From NCBI GenBank assembly GCA_902826775.1, contig CADEHE010000006.1:172213-236212 (forward strand): 64,000 bases of DNA. The letters are read 5' to 3'. Both the position numbers and the translations under genes were made by a program. How positions within the stretch are numbered: position 1 is the first letter of the stretch; every line of letters begins with the position of its first letter. The notes beneath the pieces are model-generated. The model was not told where the DNA came from. It was given only the letters and a program-made list of their open reading frames with translations, and searched no databases. The stretch is from an uncultured Pseudomonadota bacterium. GTDB taxonomy: Bacteria; Pseudomonadota; Gammaproteobacteria; Burkholderiales; JALYOK01. Positions 17,816 to 27,328 of this stretch are shown piece by piece.

Positions 17816-18421
17816 CTAACGGCGTGCAAGCCACTGCTCGACGTGTGCGGCGAGCGGCGCGAGGTGGCTGAACTGCCACGCCTCGAAGCCGTACTGCTGC
17901 GCCGCGGCGCAATTATCCGCGCGGTCGTCGATAAACAACGCCTGTTGCAGCGGCCAGCGCGAGCGCACGCGCCGATAGTACTCGGCCTCGGGCTTGCGCA
18001 CGCCTTCGACGTAAGAGAGCACATGGCCGTCGAACTTTTGCAGTAGCGGCAGCAATTCGCTCGCCTCTTGCCAGTGCCACCAGTTGATGTTCGACACCAG
18101 CACGCAGGTGACCCGCGGCAGCAATTCTTCCAGCCACTTCACCATGTCTTGCTTGACGCCGAGGATGCCGGTCCAGCACGCGCGCAGCGTTTGCGCATCG
18201 ACAGCGCAATCGAGTTTGGCGCCGACCGCGGCGGCAAAACTCTCGGGCGTGAATTCGCCGCGATCCAACGCGTGGACGATGGGATCGTCGTCCAGTCGGC
18301 GATGCACTTCCTGTGCGGGTAGATTGGCCAATGTGCCGAGGCGGCGGTAGGTGCTGGCGTGATCGACGCTAAGTAGCACTTCGCCCAAGTCGATGGCGAG
18401 CAAATGAGATTGTTTGGACAT
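17816..18421 (-). CDS. HAD-IA family hydrolase (YihX-like phosphatase)
   Basis: A 201-residue cytosolic protein of the haloacid dehalogenase superfamily. Motif I is AIDLGEVLL, with the nucleophile Asp11 and Gly replacing the second Asp as in YihX-like members; motif II is VSNINWWHW; the motif III Lys is in VRKPEAEYY; motif IV is LFIDDRADNC. A helical cap of subclass I lies between motifs I and II. Members dephosphorylate sugar phosphates; the real substrate here is not predictable. It is transcribed away from the amidohydrolase gene, with a shared intergenic region of about 190 bp. Confidence 0.87.
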   Translation of the reverse strand: MSKQSHLLAIDLGEVLLSVDHASTYRRLGTLANLPAQEVHRRLDDDPIVHALDRGEFTPESFAAAVGAKLDCAVDAQTLRACWTGILGVKQDMVKWLEELLPRVTCVLVSNINWWHWQEASELLPLLQKFDGHVLSYVEGVRKPEAEYYRRVRSRWPLQQALFIDDRADNCAAAQQYGFEAWQFSHLAPLAAHVEQWLARR

Positions 18422-18614
18422 GTGAAGGTATCAATGTTCAAAGTGGCGAGGGGGCTATAGATAGAGCAGTATAACTTGTAGACAAGCTATCAGTATTAAA
18501 AAGAAAGAGATACAGATATAAGTACATGCACTGACACGATAACTATCGAAGTTTGAGCAATAGCATAACGGCAGAGCCGGTATGATGTCGCTCTACTCAA
18601 TCGCACCAATCGTC

Positions 18615-20300
18615 ATGCACGATCTCGTTATCCGCAACGGCACGGTGGTCGATGGCACCGGCACTACTGCACGTGAAGTCGATATTGCGGTGGCCGGCGA
18701 AACGATAGTTGAAATCGGAAAGGTCGGCCCCGGGCGGCGCGAGATCGACGCGAAGGGTTTGCTGGTCACCCCGGGGTTCATCGATGTGCATACGCACTAC
18801 GACGGGCAAGCGACCTGGGATCCGTTCCTCACACCTTCGTCCTATCACGGTGTCACCACCGCCATCTTCGGCAATTGCGGCGTCGGCTTTGCGCCGGTGC
18901 GTCCGGGTGCCGCGCCGTATCTCATCACGCTGATGGAAGGGGTGGAAGATATTCCCGGCACGGTGCTGGCGGAAGGCGTCAAGTTCAACTGGGAAAGCTT
19001 TCCGGAATACCTTGACGCGCTCGCCGCTAGTCCAAAAGTGATGGACATCGGCGCACAGGTGCCGCACGGCGTGTTGCGGTTCTACGTGATGGGCGAGCGC
19101 GGCGCCGACCATCAGTCCATACCGAGCAGCGACGAAATCGCGCAGATGGGTGCGCTGCTCGAGCATGCACTGCGTGCCGGCGCCATGGGATTGACCACAT
19201 CGCGCACCACCAAGCATCGTACCGCCGACGGCCGTCTCACGCCGAGTTTGTCGGCGCAAGAAGCGGAGTTGGCTGGACTGGCGCAGGCGATGCGCCGCGC
19301 CGGGCGCGGCGTGCTGGAAGTCAATTCCGATTTCGGTCCGGGCGAGTTTCAGGTGCTGCGCGCCGCATCGGAGATTTCCGGCCGTCCGCTCTCCGTGCTG
19401 CTGCTGCAAGTCGATAACGCGCCGGAGTTATGGCGCGACACGCGCGCGCAAATTCACGCGGCGCGCGCTGCGGGACTCAACGTGAACGGCCAAGTAGGCT
19501 GCCGTCCGATCGGCGTACTCATCGGCTTGGAAACGTCGCTGCACCCGTTCTGTCAGCACCCGGCCTGGCGGGCACTGGATCACTTGACGCCGGCCGAACG
19601 CTACCGGCGCTTGTGTACCGACGCAGATTTGCGCCGCGTGTTGGTCACCGAGCGTGGCAGCGACGAGGTGACGCTGCGCATGCAGGCGGCTTTGCCGAAG
19701 ATGTATGTGCTGGACGACGATCTCGACTATGAGCCGGAGCAGTCGAGCAGTGTCGCGGCGCGCGCCGCCGCGGCGGGGCGCGACCCATGGGAACTGGTGC
19801 TGGAATTACTGATGCAGCGCGAAGGCAAGCAGCTGCTGCTCAACACGTTCGAAAACTACAACGCAGCCAACCTGAACGCAGTGCGCGAGATGCTCACGGA
19901 TGAGGCAACCATCATGGGCTTGGGCGACGGCGGCGCGCACGTTGGCACTATTTGCGATGCCAGCGGCCCCACCTTTTTGCTCAGTCACTGGGCGCGCGAG
20001 CGCAAGCGTGGGCCGCGCTTGCCGATCGAGTTTCTGGTGCGCAAGCAAACGCGTGACAGTGCGCTGGGCTACGGCTTATCCGATCGCGGCGTGCTGGCGC
20101 CGGGTTTTCGCGCCGACATCAACATCATCGACTTCGACCGCTTGAGCCTGCAGATGCCGGAAGTCGTGTACGACTTGCCGGCCGGTGGCCGGCGACTGAT
20201 GCAGCGCGCGCGCGGTTACCGGCATACTTTCGTCGCCGGCGTGCAGACGTTGTGCGACGACGAACTGACCGGCGCGCTGCCAGGCAAACTCCTGCGCTGA
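18615..20300 (+). CDS. D-aminoacylase-like amidohydrolase
   Basis: From ATG 18615 the protein has 561 residues and starts MHDLVIRNGTVVDGTG, the typical family N-terminus; an in-frame ATG at 18582 would add eleven residues that do not fit the family. The metal-binding motif is FIDVHTHYDGQATWDP, and the late Asp-containing motif is GDGGAHVG. The C-terminal beta segment with FRADINIIDFD is also typical. Relatives hydrolyse N-acyl-D-amino acids or N-acyl glutamates/aspartates with one or two metal ions. It stands alone before the CarH-type operon and shows no evident link to it. Confidence 0.85.
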   Translation: MHDLVIRNGTVVDGTGTTAREVDIAVAGETIVEIGKVGPGRREIDAKGLLVTPGFIDVHTHYDGQATWDPFLTPSSYHGVTTAIFGNCGVGFAPVRPGAAPYLITLMEGVEDIPGTVLAEGVKFNWESFPEYLDALAASPKVMDIGAQVPHGVLRFYVMGERGADHQSIPSSDEIAQMGALLEHALRAGAMGLTTSRTTKHRTADGRLTPSLSAQEAELAGLAQAMRRAGRGVLEVNSDFGPGEFQVLRAASEISGRPLSVLLLQVDNAPELWRDTRAQIHAARAAGLNVNGQVGCRPIGVLIGLETSLHPFCQHPAWRALDHLTPAERYRRLCTDADLRRVLVTERGSDEVTLRMQAALPKMYVLDDDLDYEPEQSSSVAARAAAAGRDPWELVLELLMQREGKQLLLNTFENYNAANLNAVREMLTDEATIMGLGDGGAHVGTICDASGPTFLLSHWARERKRGPRLPIEFLVRKQTRDSALGYGLSDRGVLAPGFRADINIIDFDRLSLQMPEVVYDLPAGGRRLMQRARGYRHTFVAGVQTLCDDELTGALPGKLLR

Positions 20301-20420
20301 CTCCAGCGGACGGCGGTTGTCGTGCCGTTCGCCTCACCCCTGCCTAAGTTTCACTGCGTTTGTCCTTGCGCCTCCAGTCATTGGGCCTAGTCCGAGACTG
20401 GCGCGCGCGCGTCGCGTTTT

Positions 20421-20496
20421 GGTCGATAGTTCGTATAGGTTCTGTATAACAAAGAGAATAAGAACTTAAAACGGTCGATAAAGGTCTATGTATAAT
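20421..20496 (+). promoter_or_regulatory. Putative CarH-type operator and promoter of the lipid operon
   Basis: TGTATA occurs at 20443-20448 and 20489-20494; a near copy CGTATA lies at 20432-20437, exactly 11 bp before the first. Read on the other strand these are TATACA elements, matching the TnTACA core reported for the 11-bp direct repeats bound by Thermus CarH. A weaker third element (GGTCGA, 20421-20426) continues the 11-bp phase. GGTCGATA is repeated at 20421-20428 and 20473-20480. A perfect -10 box TATAAT lies at 20491-20496, overlapping the second TGTATA, so a bound repressor could exclude RNA polymerase. The -35 is not clear. Confidence 0.5.
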
Positions 20497-20534
20497 AATT
20501 GAACAAGTTATCTGAGCTAAGGGGGGTCTTGCCA

Positions 20535-21443
20535 ATGGCTGCCGCAACCGACGCGACTCTGCCGATCCGCACCATAGCCTCTCTCACTGGAGTGAATCCG
20601 ATAACGCTACGTGCGTGGGAGCGGCGCTACGGATTGATACGCCCCAGCCGTACCGCTAAAGGTCATCGCCTCTATTCACAGCGCGACGCCGATCAGATTC
20701 GCCGCGTCGTGTCGTTGGTGGAGGAGGGAGTGCCGATCAGTCAAGTAAGGCCGCTGCTGGATGCGGAAGCTAAGTCCGGCACGGCGAGCGCCCGCGGGCC
20801 TTGGCGCGCATATCTCGATCAAATGCTCGCTGCGGTTTCACGCTTTGACGAGGTGGCGTTAGATCGAATTTACGACGAAGCGCTCTCCGTACACTCGATC
20901 GAGGGCATCACGCAGCACTTGATATTGCCCTTGCTCGCTGGGATCGGAGCAAGATGGCAAAGGCTTGCCGGCGCTGTTGCTGAAGAGCATTTCTTTTGTA
21001 CGTTCTTGCGCAGCAAACTCGGTGCGCGCTTGCTACACCGGGCGCGATTTGCCAATGGGCCGCGCATCGTGGCCGCCTGCGCACCCGGGGAGCAGCATGA
21101 GATCGGGCTGCTGTTGTTCGCGCTTGAGGCGGACGCGGCAGGGTTGCGCGTGATTCTGCTTGGCGCTAACGCACCTTTTGAGGAGGTGGCGCTCGCGCAG
21201 AGCCGTTCGATGAGCAGCGCTGTTGTCATCTCTTCGTCGATCGATCTGGGCCCCGGTCAGCTCAGACGCGAACTGGCCCAACTGGTGCGCAAGACCGGAG
21301 TTCCGGTGTTCGTCGGCGGATCCACGGCCCAACGCAGGCGCCGGGACATTCTTGCTGCGGGTGCTATCGCGCTCGGAGTTGAAATTGAGCACGGCGTGCG
21401 CTTGGTGGCTAGAGCCCTAGCCGATTCAAAGGCAGCGTCGTGA
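20535..21443 (+). CDS. MerR-family, B12-binding light-sensing repressor, CarH/LitR-like
   Basis: The ATG at 20535 is chosen because AAGGGGGG (20519-20526) lies 8 bases upstream; a TTG at 20499 has no such site. The 302-residue protein has a MerR helix-turn-helix (IRTIASLTGVNPITLRAWER, about 10-29) with the RYGL and GHRLYS elements, then a helical bundle carrying Trp141-x9-Glu151-His152, the pattern around the upper face of adenosylcobalamin in CarH, then a Rossmann B12 domain with E-x-H-x-x-G (His188 as the likely cobalt ligand). The residue after Trp141 is Gln, where Thermus CarH has the His that forms the bis-His photoproduct. It overlaps the next gene by four bases and probably represses its own operon in the dark. 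Confidence 0.88.
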   Translation: MAAATDATLPIRTIASLTGVNPITLRAWERRYGLIRPSRTAKGHRLYSQRDADQIRRVVSLVEEGVPISQVRPLLDAEAKSGTASARGPWRAYLDQMLAAVSRFDEVALDRIYDEALSVHSIEGITQHLILPLLAGIGARWQRLAGAVAEEHFFCTFLRSKLGARLLHRARFANGPRIVAACAPGEQHEIGLLLFALEADAAGLRVILLGANAPFEEVALAQSRSMSSAVVISSSIDLGPGQLRRELAQLVRKTGVPVFVGGSTAQRRRRDILAAGAIALGVEIEHGVRLVARALADSKAAS

Positions 21444-22489
21444 GTCAGGCGGCGGGAATTGCTCTTGACTGGGTCGAGCAAGGGCGTGTTCCCGATCTTG
21501 TGGTCCGTGCCGGAATTCGGCGTCTATGCAAGCAGCGTCTGCGCGAAATCGAATCCGAGGATTGCGAACTCGCAGGCCGTTCCGTAGAAGAATTCATAGC
21601 TCAGATGGACGTCGCGAATATTGCGCTGGTTCCGCAGCTTGCCAACGAGCAGCATTACGAGGTGCCGGCGGCTTTTTTTGCGCTGGTGCTGGGTCCGCAT
21701 CGCAAGTACAGCAGTGCCTGGTGGCCAGATGCCACTGACTCGCTTGCACAAGCCGAGGATCTGGCTTTAGGAACCACCTGCGAGCATGCTGAGATTTGCG
21801 ACGGTCAAAGGATTTTGGAGTTAGGGTGCGGTTGGGGTTCGCTGACGCTGTGGATGGCGCAGCACTACCCAAATGCCAGGATAACGGCGGTGTCAAATTC
21901 GCATTCGCAGCGCACCTGGATACTGGCAGAGGCGGATCGGCTCGGCCTGGCCAACGTCGAGGTGATGACGGCAGACATGAACCACTTCACAACCGCGCAG
22001 CGATTTGATCGCGTGGTCTCGGTGGAAATGTTTGAGCATATGCGCAATTGGCGCAAGCTATTCGCGCGAGTCCACGCATGGTTGCTACCGGGTGGGCGCT
22101 TTTTCATGCATGTGTTTTGCCACCGGTCCACGCCTTATGCGTTCAGCGATGCCGGGCCTGCGGACTGGATGGGTCGGCACTTCTTTTCCGGAGGCATGAT
22201 GCCGAGTGACGAGCTTGCGCTGCGCTTTCAGGATTGTTTGCGCATTCTTCGCCGCTGGCGCTGGGATGGCCACCACTACGAGAAGACTGCCAATGCGTGG
22301 CTTGCCAATCTGGACGCGCGCCGAGCGCAAGCGTTGCCCCTGATCGCGGCCACGTATGGCGAAGCGATGGCAGAGCAATGGTTTCATCGCTGGCGTGTTT
22401 TCTTCATGTCCTGCGCTGAACTTTTCGGCTACCGCGATGGCCAGGAATGGTGGGTAAGTCACTATTTGTTCGAACGTCCGGCAGGCTGA
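21440..22489 (+). CDS. SAM-dependent methyltransferase, cyclopropane-synthase-like
   Basis: A 349-residue protein starting at GTG, coupled to the regulator by a four-base overlap. The SAM motif I is LELGCGWGS (126-134). Before it, HYEVPAAFF and YSSAWW (about 72-95) correspond to the HYDLGNDFF and YSCALF elements of true cyclopropane fatty acid synthases, so the protein is a divergent member of that family, also similar to coclaurine N-methyltransferase-like proteins. It probably methylates a lipid or fatty acyl chain. The longer, canonical homologue is the last gene of the same operon. Confidence 0.85.
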   Translation: MSQAAGIALDWVEQGRVPDLVVRAGIRRLCKQRLREIESEDCELAGRSVEEFIAQMDVANIALVPQLANEQHYEVPAAFFALVLGPHRKYSSAWWPDATDSLAQAEDLALGTTCEHAEICDGQRILELGCGWGSLTLWMAQHYPNARITAVSNSHSQRTWILAEADRLGLANVEVMTADMNHFTTAQRFDRVVSVEMFEHMRNWRKLFARVHAWLLPGGRFFMHVFCHRSTPYAFSDAGPADWMGRHFFSGGMMPSDELALRFQDCLRILRRWRWDGHHYEKTANAWLANLDARRAQALPLIAATYGEAMAEQWFHRWRVFFMSCAELFGYRDGQEWWVSHYLFERPAG

Positions 22490-22514
22490 GTCGGGAATAA
22501 CTCACTTCGATTCG

Positions 22515-23039
22515 ATGCTGCCGCCGCTCATTCTCAACATAGCGCTGTTTCAAGCGGCTTGGATGGCGTGCGTGTTAGGTGCCGCAAAAGGAGTTCCGGG
22601 CATTGGAGTTATCGTCGCAGCGGTTGTCGTAGTGTGGCATCTCTGGCGTGCGGCGGACGCCAAGCGAGAGTTGATTCTGATCTTCGTGGCGCTATTGCTG
22701 GGCGGTCTATTCGAGACTTTTCTGATGCAGATGGGTTGGGTTCGATATCACAACGGCATTGTGATTCAGGGCATCGCCCCATACTGGATGGTTGCGTTGT
22801 GGGCGGTCTTTGCCACAACGCTGAACGTGTCGCTGCACAACCTGCTCGCCAAGCGGGGTTTGGCGGTAATGCTAGGCGCGCTCGGGGGGCCAGCGGCCTA
22901 CTATGCGGGTGCGAAACTGGGCGCGCTGGAGTTCGTTGCGTTGGGTTCCGCGCTCGCCGCCATCGGCGTTGGCTGGGCGATATTGACGCCGGTGCTGTTC
23001 GAAGTCGCACGCCGTTTCGACGGGTATGCGCGCACATGA
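22515..23039 (+). CDS. DUF2878 family membrane protein
   Basis: A 174-residue protein that is almost entirely hydrophobic, with about five or six membrane segments and the conserved-looking MGWVRYHNG and PYWMVALWAVFATTLN stretches of DUF2878. The function of the family is unknown, but its genes are found together with DUF1295, DUF1365, FAD oxidoreductase and cyclopropane-synthase genes. It starts 25 bp after the methyltransferase stop and overlaps the DUF1295 gene by four bases. Confidence 0.85.
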   Translation: MLPPLILNIALFQAAWMACVLGAAKGVPGIGVIVAAVVVVWHLWRAADAKRELILIFVALLLGGLFETFLMQMGWVRYHNGIVIQGIAPYWMVALWAVFATTLNVSLHNLLAKRGLAVMLGALGGPAAYYAGAKLGALEFVALGSALAAIGVGWAILTPVLFEVARRFDGYART

Positions 23040-23812
23040 GCGTTTACGCGCTTTGGCTAGCGGCGTTGCCCTTCATGTTGGGCGTGGGCTTGCTGGCTTG
23101 GGTAATTGCCAGCCTGCGTCGCAATGCCGGTCTAGTCGACATTTTCTGGGCCTTGTTCTTTCTGGCAGGCGCTGCGACTTACGTCTGGTTGAGCGGGCCG
23201 TTAACGACACGGGGCTGGATCGTTCTTCTCTTGGTTACAGTCTGGGCGCTTAGGCTAGCGGGCTACCTGGCCAAGCGCAACTGGAACGCGCCAGAAGATC
23301 ACCGTTATCGCGCTATCCGCAGGCGTCACGAGCCGGGCTTTACCTGGAAAAGTCTGTATTTAGTATTTGGCCTGCAGGCAGTCTTGGCGTGGTTCATTTC
23401 CGCACCGCTCGCCGCGGCAATCCGCTCTGGCGCTGGCTTCGGCGTAATCGATGGCATCGGCGTTGCGCTTGCCGTCTTCGGCATCCTGTTTGAATCGATT
23501 GCCGATGCCCAACTCGCACGCTTCAAAGCTGATGTGGCCAGTGCGGGCAAGGTAATGGATGGCGGTGTATGGCGCTACACGCGGCATCCGAACTATTTTG
23601 GGGAGTTTTGTTTCTGGTGGGGAATCTATGCCATGTCGTTCGGCGCCGGTGCATGGTGGGCCATATTTTCGCCGCTGACGATGTCGCTGTTATTGCTCAG
23701 AGTCTCCGGTGTCGCGTTACTGGAAAAGGATATCGGCGAGCGCAGGCCAGGGTACCGTGAGTACGTGCTTCGCACCAATGCGTTCTTTCCCGGGCCGCGG
23801 CGCGGGGCATGA
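23036..23812 (+). CDS. DUF1295 family membrane protein (steroid 5-alpha reductase-like)
   Basis: A 258-residue integral membrane protein; the ATG at 23036 is used because it overlaps the previous stop as ATGA, although the frame is open further upstream. It has about six membrane segments, the central NAPEDHRYRAIRRRHEPGF, and the C-terminal motif WRYTRHPNYFGEFCFWWG, which is the hallmark shared with steroid 5-alpha reductases and isoprenylcysteine methyltransferases. A role in reduction or modification of lipid chains using NADPH is inferred. It overlaps the lipocalin gene by four bases. Confidence 0.9.
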   Translation: MSVYALWLAALPFMLGVGLLAWVIASLRRNAGLVDIFWALFFLAGAATYVWLSGPLTTRGWIVLLLVTVWALRLAGYLAKRNWNAPEDHRYRAIRRRHEPGFTWKSLYLVFGLQAVLAWFISAPLAAAIRSGAGFGVIDGIGVALAVFGILFESIADAQLARFKADVASAGKVMDGGVWRYTRHPNYFGEFCFWWGIYAMSFGAGAWWAIFSPLTMSLLLLRVSGVALLEKDIGERRPGYREYVLRTNAFFPGPRRGA

Positions 23813-24390
23813 TGGCAACGCGCCATTGGGAACTCGCGATGCCGGTGCGGCGGCGTGTGGTTTGCGTCTTTCTTGGTGTCGCATCTCTTTGGAGCTGCCA
23901 AGGTATGAGGCATCCGCCTTTAGCACTTGTTCCAGCGGTGGACCTGTCCAGGTTCATGGGAGACTGGTACGTTATTGCCAGTATCCCAACGTTTATCGAA
24001 AAGCGCGCGTACAACGCCGTTGAGTCTTATCGTCTCGCGGCGGACGGTTCGATCGAGACGACCTTTACTTTTCGCGCCGGCAGCTTCGACGGCGAGGCAA
24101 AGCGCTACACGCCAAAAGGATTCGTGAAGGATGCCAGCAATGCGGTCTGGGGCATGCAGTTTATTTGGCCCTTTCAAGCGGACTATCGAATCAGCTATCT
24201 CAGCGTGGATTACGCTCAGACAGTAATCGGACGCGAGAAGCGTGACTACGTTTGGATCATGGCGCGCACGCCGAGTATTCCCGAGGGGGAGTACCAAAGC
24301 ATACTAAGGTTCGTTGCCGAGCAAGGCTATGACGTAACGCGCATTCGCCGAGTGCCCCAACGTTGGGAGGAGGCGAAGCGTGCTAACTGA
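23809..24390 (+). CDS. Lipocalin family protein (Blc-like), possible lipoprotein
   Basis: A 193-residue protein; an alternative start at 23839 (MPVRRR) gives a shorter, more typical signal peptide. The signal part ends in LWSC, which could serve as a lipobox. The lipocalin signature GDWY is near residue 47 (FMGDWYVIASIPTF), and the family's second element appears in DYAQTVIGREKRDYVWIMAR and TPSIPEGEYQ. Bacterial lipocalins bind fatty acids or lysophospholipids in the envelope; here it may shuttle the modified acyl chains or damaged lipids. It overlaps the desaturase gene by 11 bases. Confidence 0.9.
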   Translation: MMATRHWELAMPVRRRVVCVFLGVASLWSCQGMRHPPLALVPAVDLSRFMGDWYVIASIPTFIEKRAYNAVESYRLAADGSIETTFTFRAGSFDGEAKRYTPKGFVKDASNAVWGMQFIWPFQADYRISYLSVDYAQTVIGREKRDYVWIMARTPSIPEGEYQSILRFVAEQGYDVTRIRRVPQRWEEAKRAN

Positions 24391-25321
24391 TCGTCTCAAG
24401 GCGGCGCTGCGCCGATGGATCGACAGTGAGACGGCAGAAACGGCAACCGCAGTCCCCGATGGGCGACGTATCGATTGGCCGCGGGTGCTGCCGTTCGTGT
24501 TGCTGCACGTCGGATGCCTAGGGGTGATATGGGTCGGCGTGGGGACGACTGCCATCGCTGTTGCCGCCAGTTTGTTCGTGCTGAGAATGTTCGCGATAAC
24601 GGCTTTCTATCACCGCTACTTCTCACATCGCGCCTTTCGTACCTCACGCGCGATTCAGTTTGCTTTTGCGTTGTTCGCAGCATCGGCCGTGCAGCGCGGA
24701 CCGCTATGGTGGGCGTCCCACCATCGCCATCATCATGCTCACTCGGATCGGCACACCGATGTGCACTCGGCTCGGGCGCACGGCTTTCTGTGGAGTCACC
24801 TCGGTTGGTTTCTGGCGCGGGAAAATTTCGCGGCGCGGCTGCACCTTGTGCCGGATCTCGCCCGCTATCCCGAGTTGCGTTGGCTTGATCGATTCGATGT
24901 CGTGGTCCCGGTAGTGTTGGCGGTCCTGCTCTATGGGCTCGGAGCGTGTCTTGAACAGACCATGCCTGGCCTAGGCACTAGTGGGATGCAGCTCTTTGTC
25001 TGGGGATTCTGCGTCTCGACCGTCGTTCTGTATCACGCCACATTCGCAATCAATTCGCTCGCTCATGGCCGTGGCGCTCGGCGCTACGCTACACGTGACG
25101 AATCGCGCAACAATCTTTGGCTGGCTTTGCTCACGTTCGGCGAAGGCTGGCACAACAATCATCATCATTTTCCGGGCGCAGCCCGCCAAGGCTTTTACTG
25201 GTGGGAGGTCGATCTTAGCTACTACGGCTTGCGCCTGCTCGCGGCGCTTGGTTTGATCTGGGATCTGCGTGCAGTGCCCGCCGAGGTGCGCGCAGCGGGT
25301 CGCTCTGACGAAAAGAGATGA
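24380..25321 (+). CDS. Acyl-CoA/acyl-lipid desaturase, delta-9 type
   Basis: A 313-residue membrane di-iron enzyme starting at GTG. The three histidine boxes are complete: HRYFSH (78-83), HHRHH (114-118) and HNNHHH (258-263). Four membrane segments are arranged in two pairs around the boxes. Delta-9 desaturases use O2 and electrons from a carrier to insert a cis double bond, giving the substrate that cyclopropane synthases or related methyltransferases need. Its presence inside the light-regulator operon makes functional sense on that ground. It overlaps the FAD oxidoreductase gene by four bases. Confidence 0.92.
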   Translation: MLTDRLKAALRRWIDSETAETATAVPDGRRIDWPRVLPFVLLHVGCLGVIWVGVGTTAIAVAASLFVLRMFAITAFYHRYFSHRAFRTSRAIQFAFALFAASAVQRGPLWWASHHRHHHAHSDRHTDVHSARAHGFLWSHLGWFLARENFAARLHLVPDLARYPELRWLDRFDVVVPVVLAVLLYGLGACLEQTMPGLGTSGMQLFVWGFCVSTVVLYHATFAINSLAHGRGARRYATRDESRNNLWLALLTFGEGWHNNHHHFPGAARQGFYWWEVDLSYYGLRLLAALGLIWDLRAVPAEVRAAGRSDEKR

Positions 25322-26589
25322 AACTTGCCATCGTTGGCAGCGGCATTGCCGGGAACGTGCTGGCGTATCGGCTGCACGCCAAGCACGACATCACGCTCTA
25401 CGAGGCCGCGAACCACGTGGGCGGTCACAGCCATACTCACTCGGTCGAGCAAGACGGGCGGCACTACGAGGTGGATACCGGCTTTATCGTGTTCAATGAC
25501 CGAACCTACCCGAATTTCATTGCCCTCTTGCGAGAACTTGGCGTGAGCACGCAAGAAAGCAGCATGAGTTTCTCGGTAAAAGACGAGGCGAGCGGACTCG
25601 AATACAACGGCACGACGCTAAATACTTTGTTTGCGCAGCGCCGCAATCTGCTCCGCCCTTCGTTTCTAGGCATGATTAGGGACATTGTGCGCTTTAACCA
25701 GGAAGCCGTGACCTTTTTCGCCACCCATGAGGAAGAATTGCCACTTGGGGATTTCCTTGCGAGCGGCGGCTATGGGCGCGCTTTCGTCGAAAACTACATT
25801 GTGCCGATGGGTGCCGCGATTTGGTCGACCGATCCTAAGTCGATGTTGGCCTTTCCTGCGCGGTTTTTTGTCCGTTTCCTGCATCACCATGGCATGCTCA
25901 GCATTAACGAGCGGCCGATATGGAGAACAATCAGCGGTGGCTCGGCGCGTTACGTGGAAAAACTGACCCACGGTTTTCGCGATCGGATTCTGCTCAACAC
26001 GCCAGTGGAGTGGATACGGCGGCCAGGGGGCAGAGCGATAGTCAAGGCGCAAGGGCATGAGCCGGCCCACTACGATGCCGTGTTTTTGGCTTGTCATAGC
26101 GATCAGGCGTTTGCGCTCCTGTCGGATCCGAGCAAAGCGGAGCAAGAGGTACTACGTGCTATCCCGTACCAGGCGAACGAGGCGGTGCTGCATACGGACA
26201 CGCGCCTACTACCGAGGAACCGTCGAGCCTGGGCGGCGTGGAACTACCATCGGTTGGTGGACAAAGAGCAACCGGTTGCCCTTACCTACAATATGAACAT
26301 ATTGCAGCGATTGAATTCGGGGCGCCCTTTCCTTGTTACGTTGAACCGCGCCGACGCAATTGATCCTTCCAGTGTCATCAAGCGGATCACCTATCATCAT
26401 CCGTTGTTTACGAGTGCTTCCGTAGTCGCGCAAGCGCGCCAGCGTGAGTTGAACGGTGTACGCGCGACGTACTTTTGCGGCGCGTGGTGGCGCAATGGTT
26501 TTCATGAGGACGCGATGGCTAGCGCATTACAGGCGCTGGACCATTTCGAACAGGATAATGCAGAGCGCACTATATACCGGACGGCTTAG
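25318..26589 (+). CDS. FAD-dependent oxidoreductase (amine oxidase / desaturase-like)
   Basis: A 423-residue flavoprotein. The dinucleotide-binding fold is at the N-terminus ([16 protein letters not shown]) with Glu in [15 protein letters not shown] as the ribose-binding acidic residue. The family is NAD(P)-binding/amine-oxidase-like, with the typical MGAAIWST and [11 protein letters not shown] stretches, and it nearly always travels with DUF1365 and a cyclopropane synthase. A role in oxidising or dehydrogenating an acyl chain, for example on the way to furan fatty acids, is plausible but inferred. It overlaps DUF1365 by 32 bases. Confidence 0.9.
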   Translation: MKLAIVGSGIAGNVLAYRLHAKHDITLYEAANHVGGHSHTHSVEQDGRHYEVDTGFIVFNDRTYPNFIALLRELGVSTQESSMSFSVKDEASGLEYNGTTLNTLFAQRRNLLRPSFLGMIRDIVRFNQEAVTFFATHEEELPLGDFLASGGYGRAFVENYIVPMGAAIWSTDPKSMLAFPARFFVRFLHHHGMLSINERPIWRTISGGSARYVEKLTHGFRDRILLNTPVEWIRRPGGRAIVKAQGHEPAHYDAVFLACHSDQAFALLSDPSKAEQEVLRAIPYQANEAVLHTDTRLLPRNRRAWAAWNYHRLVDKEQPVALTYNMNILQRLNSGRPFLVTLNRADAIDPSSVIKRITYHHPLFTSASVVAQARQRELNGVRATYFCGAWWRNGFHEDAMASALQALDHFEQDNAERTIYRTA

Positions 26590-27328
26590 GCATCGCCGTT
26601 TTTCGCCGGTGCAACACTTCTTTGAGTACCGAGTCTACATGGTTTGGATCGATCTATCCGAACTCGACGAAGTGTTTCGCGGACGTTGGTTTTGGTCGGC
26701 GCACCGGCCTACGGTCGCATGGTTGCGCCGCGCAGACTACCTGGGAGATGTGCATGTGCCGCTGGATCGAGCAGTACGAGATGAAGTCGAGCGCGAAACC
26801 GGGGTGCGCCCGACCGGGCCGGTGCGCTTGCTAACGCACTTGCGCACGTTTGGGCATTGTTTCAATCCGGTCAGCTTTTACTACTGTTACGACCGTAGCG
26901 GCCATCAAATCGAAGCCATCGTCGCCGAGATCACCAACACACCGTGGAACGAGCGCCAAGCGTATGTGTTACCGGCACAGGCGAGCAAAGTACCTGGCGC
27001 GAAGTTGCGGTTCCAGTTTGACAAGACTTTTCATGTATCGCCCTTTATGCCGATGCAGCTAGGCTATGACTGGCGCTTTACCGCGCCGGGTAGCAGGCTC
27101 TGCGTGCATATGGAGAACCGAGCCGCGGGCAAGACCGTGTTCGATGCCACACTGGTACTGGCGCGGCGCGAGGTATGCGGTACCAGTTTAGCGGGCGTGT
27201 TGGTGCGCTACCCGTTCATTACGCTGCAAGTGTTGTTCGGAATCTACTGGCAGGCGTTGCGTCTGTGGTTGAAGCGCGTGCCGTTCTTCGCGCATCCCAG
27301 TAAGCGCGACGGGGAGAAAGCCAGGTGA
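26558..27328 (+). CDS. DUF1365 domain-containing protein
   Basis: The ATG at 26558 gives 256 residues starting [20 protein letters not shown], which is the family's usual N-terminus; the frame is open upstream to 26456 but that part is out-of-frame coding of the previous gene. Characteristic stretches are [20 protein letters not shown] and [19 protein letters not shown]1365 proteins are cytosolic, of unknown activity, and are constant partners of the FAD oxidoreductase and cyclopropane synthase. The gene overlaps its upstream neighbour by 32 bases and the downstream gene by four. Confidence 0.9.
   Translation: MQSALYTGRLRHRRFSPVQHFFEYRVYMVWIDLSELDEVFRGRWFWSAHRPTVAWLRRADYLGDVHVPLDRAVRDEVERETGVRPTGPVRLLTHLRTFGHCFNPVSFYYCYDRSGHQIEAIVAEITNTPWNERQAYVLPAQASKVPGAKLRFQFDKTFHVSPFMPMQLGYDWRFTAPGSRLCVHMENRAAGKTVFDATLVLARREVCGTSLAGVLVRYPFITLQVLFGIYWQALRLWLKRVPFFAHPSKRDGEKAR

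Noticed and set aside
18475..18486. Short dyad CTTGT-AG-ACAAG before the amidohydrolase
   Set aside because: Only 5-base arms; expected by chance in this length of sequence.
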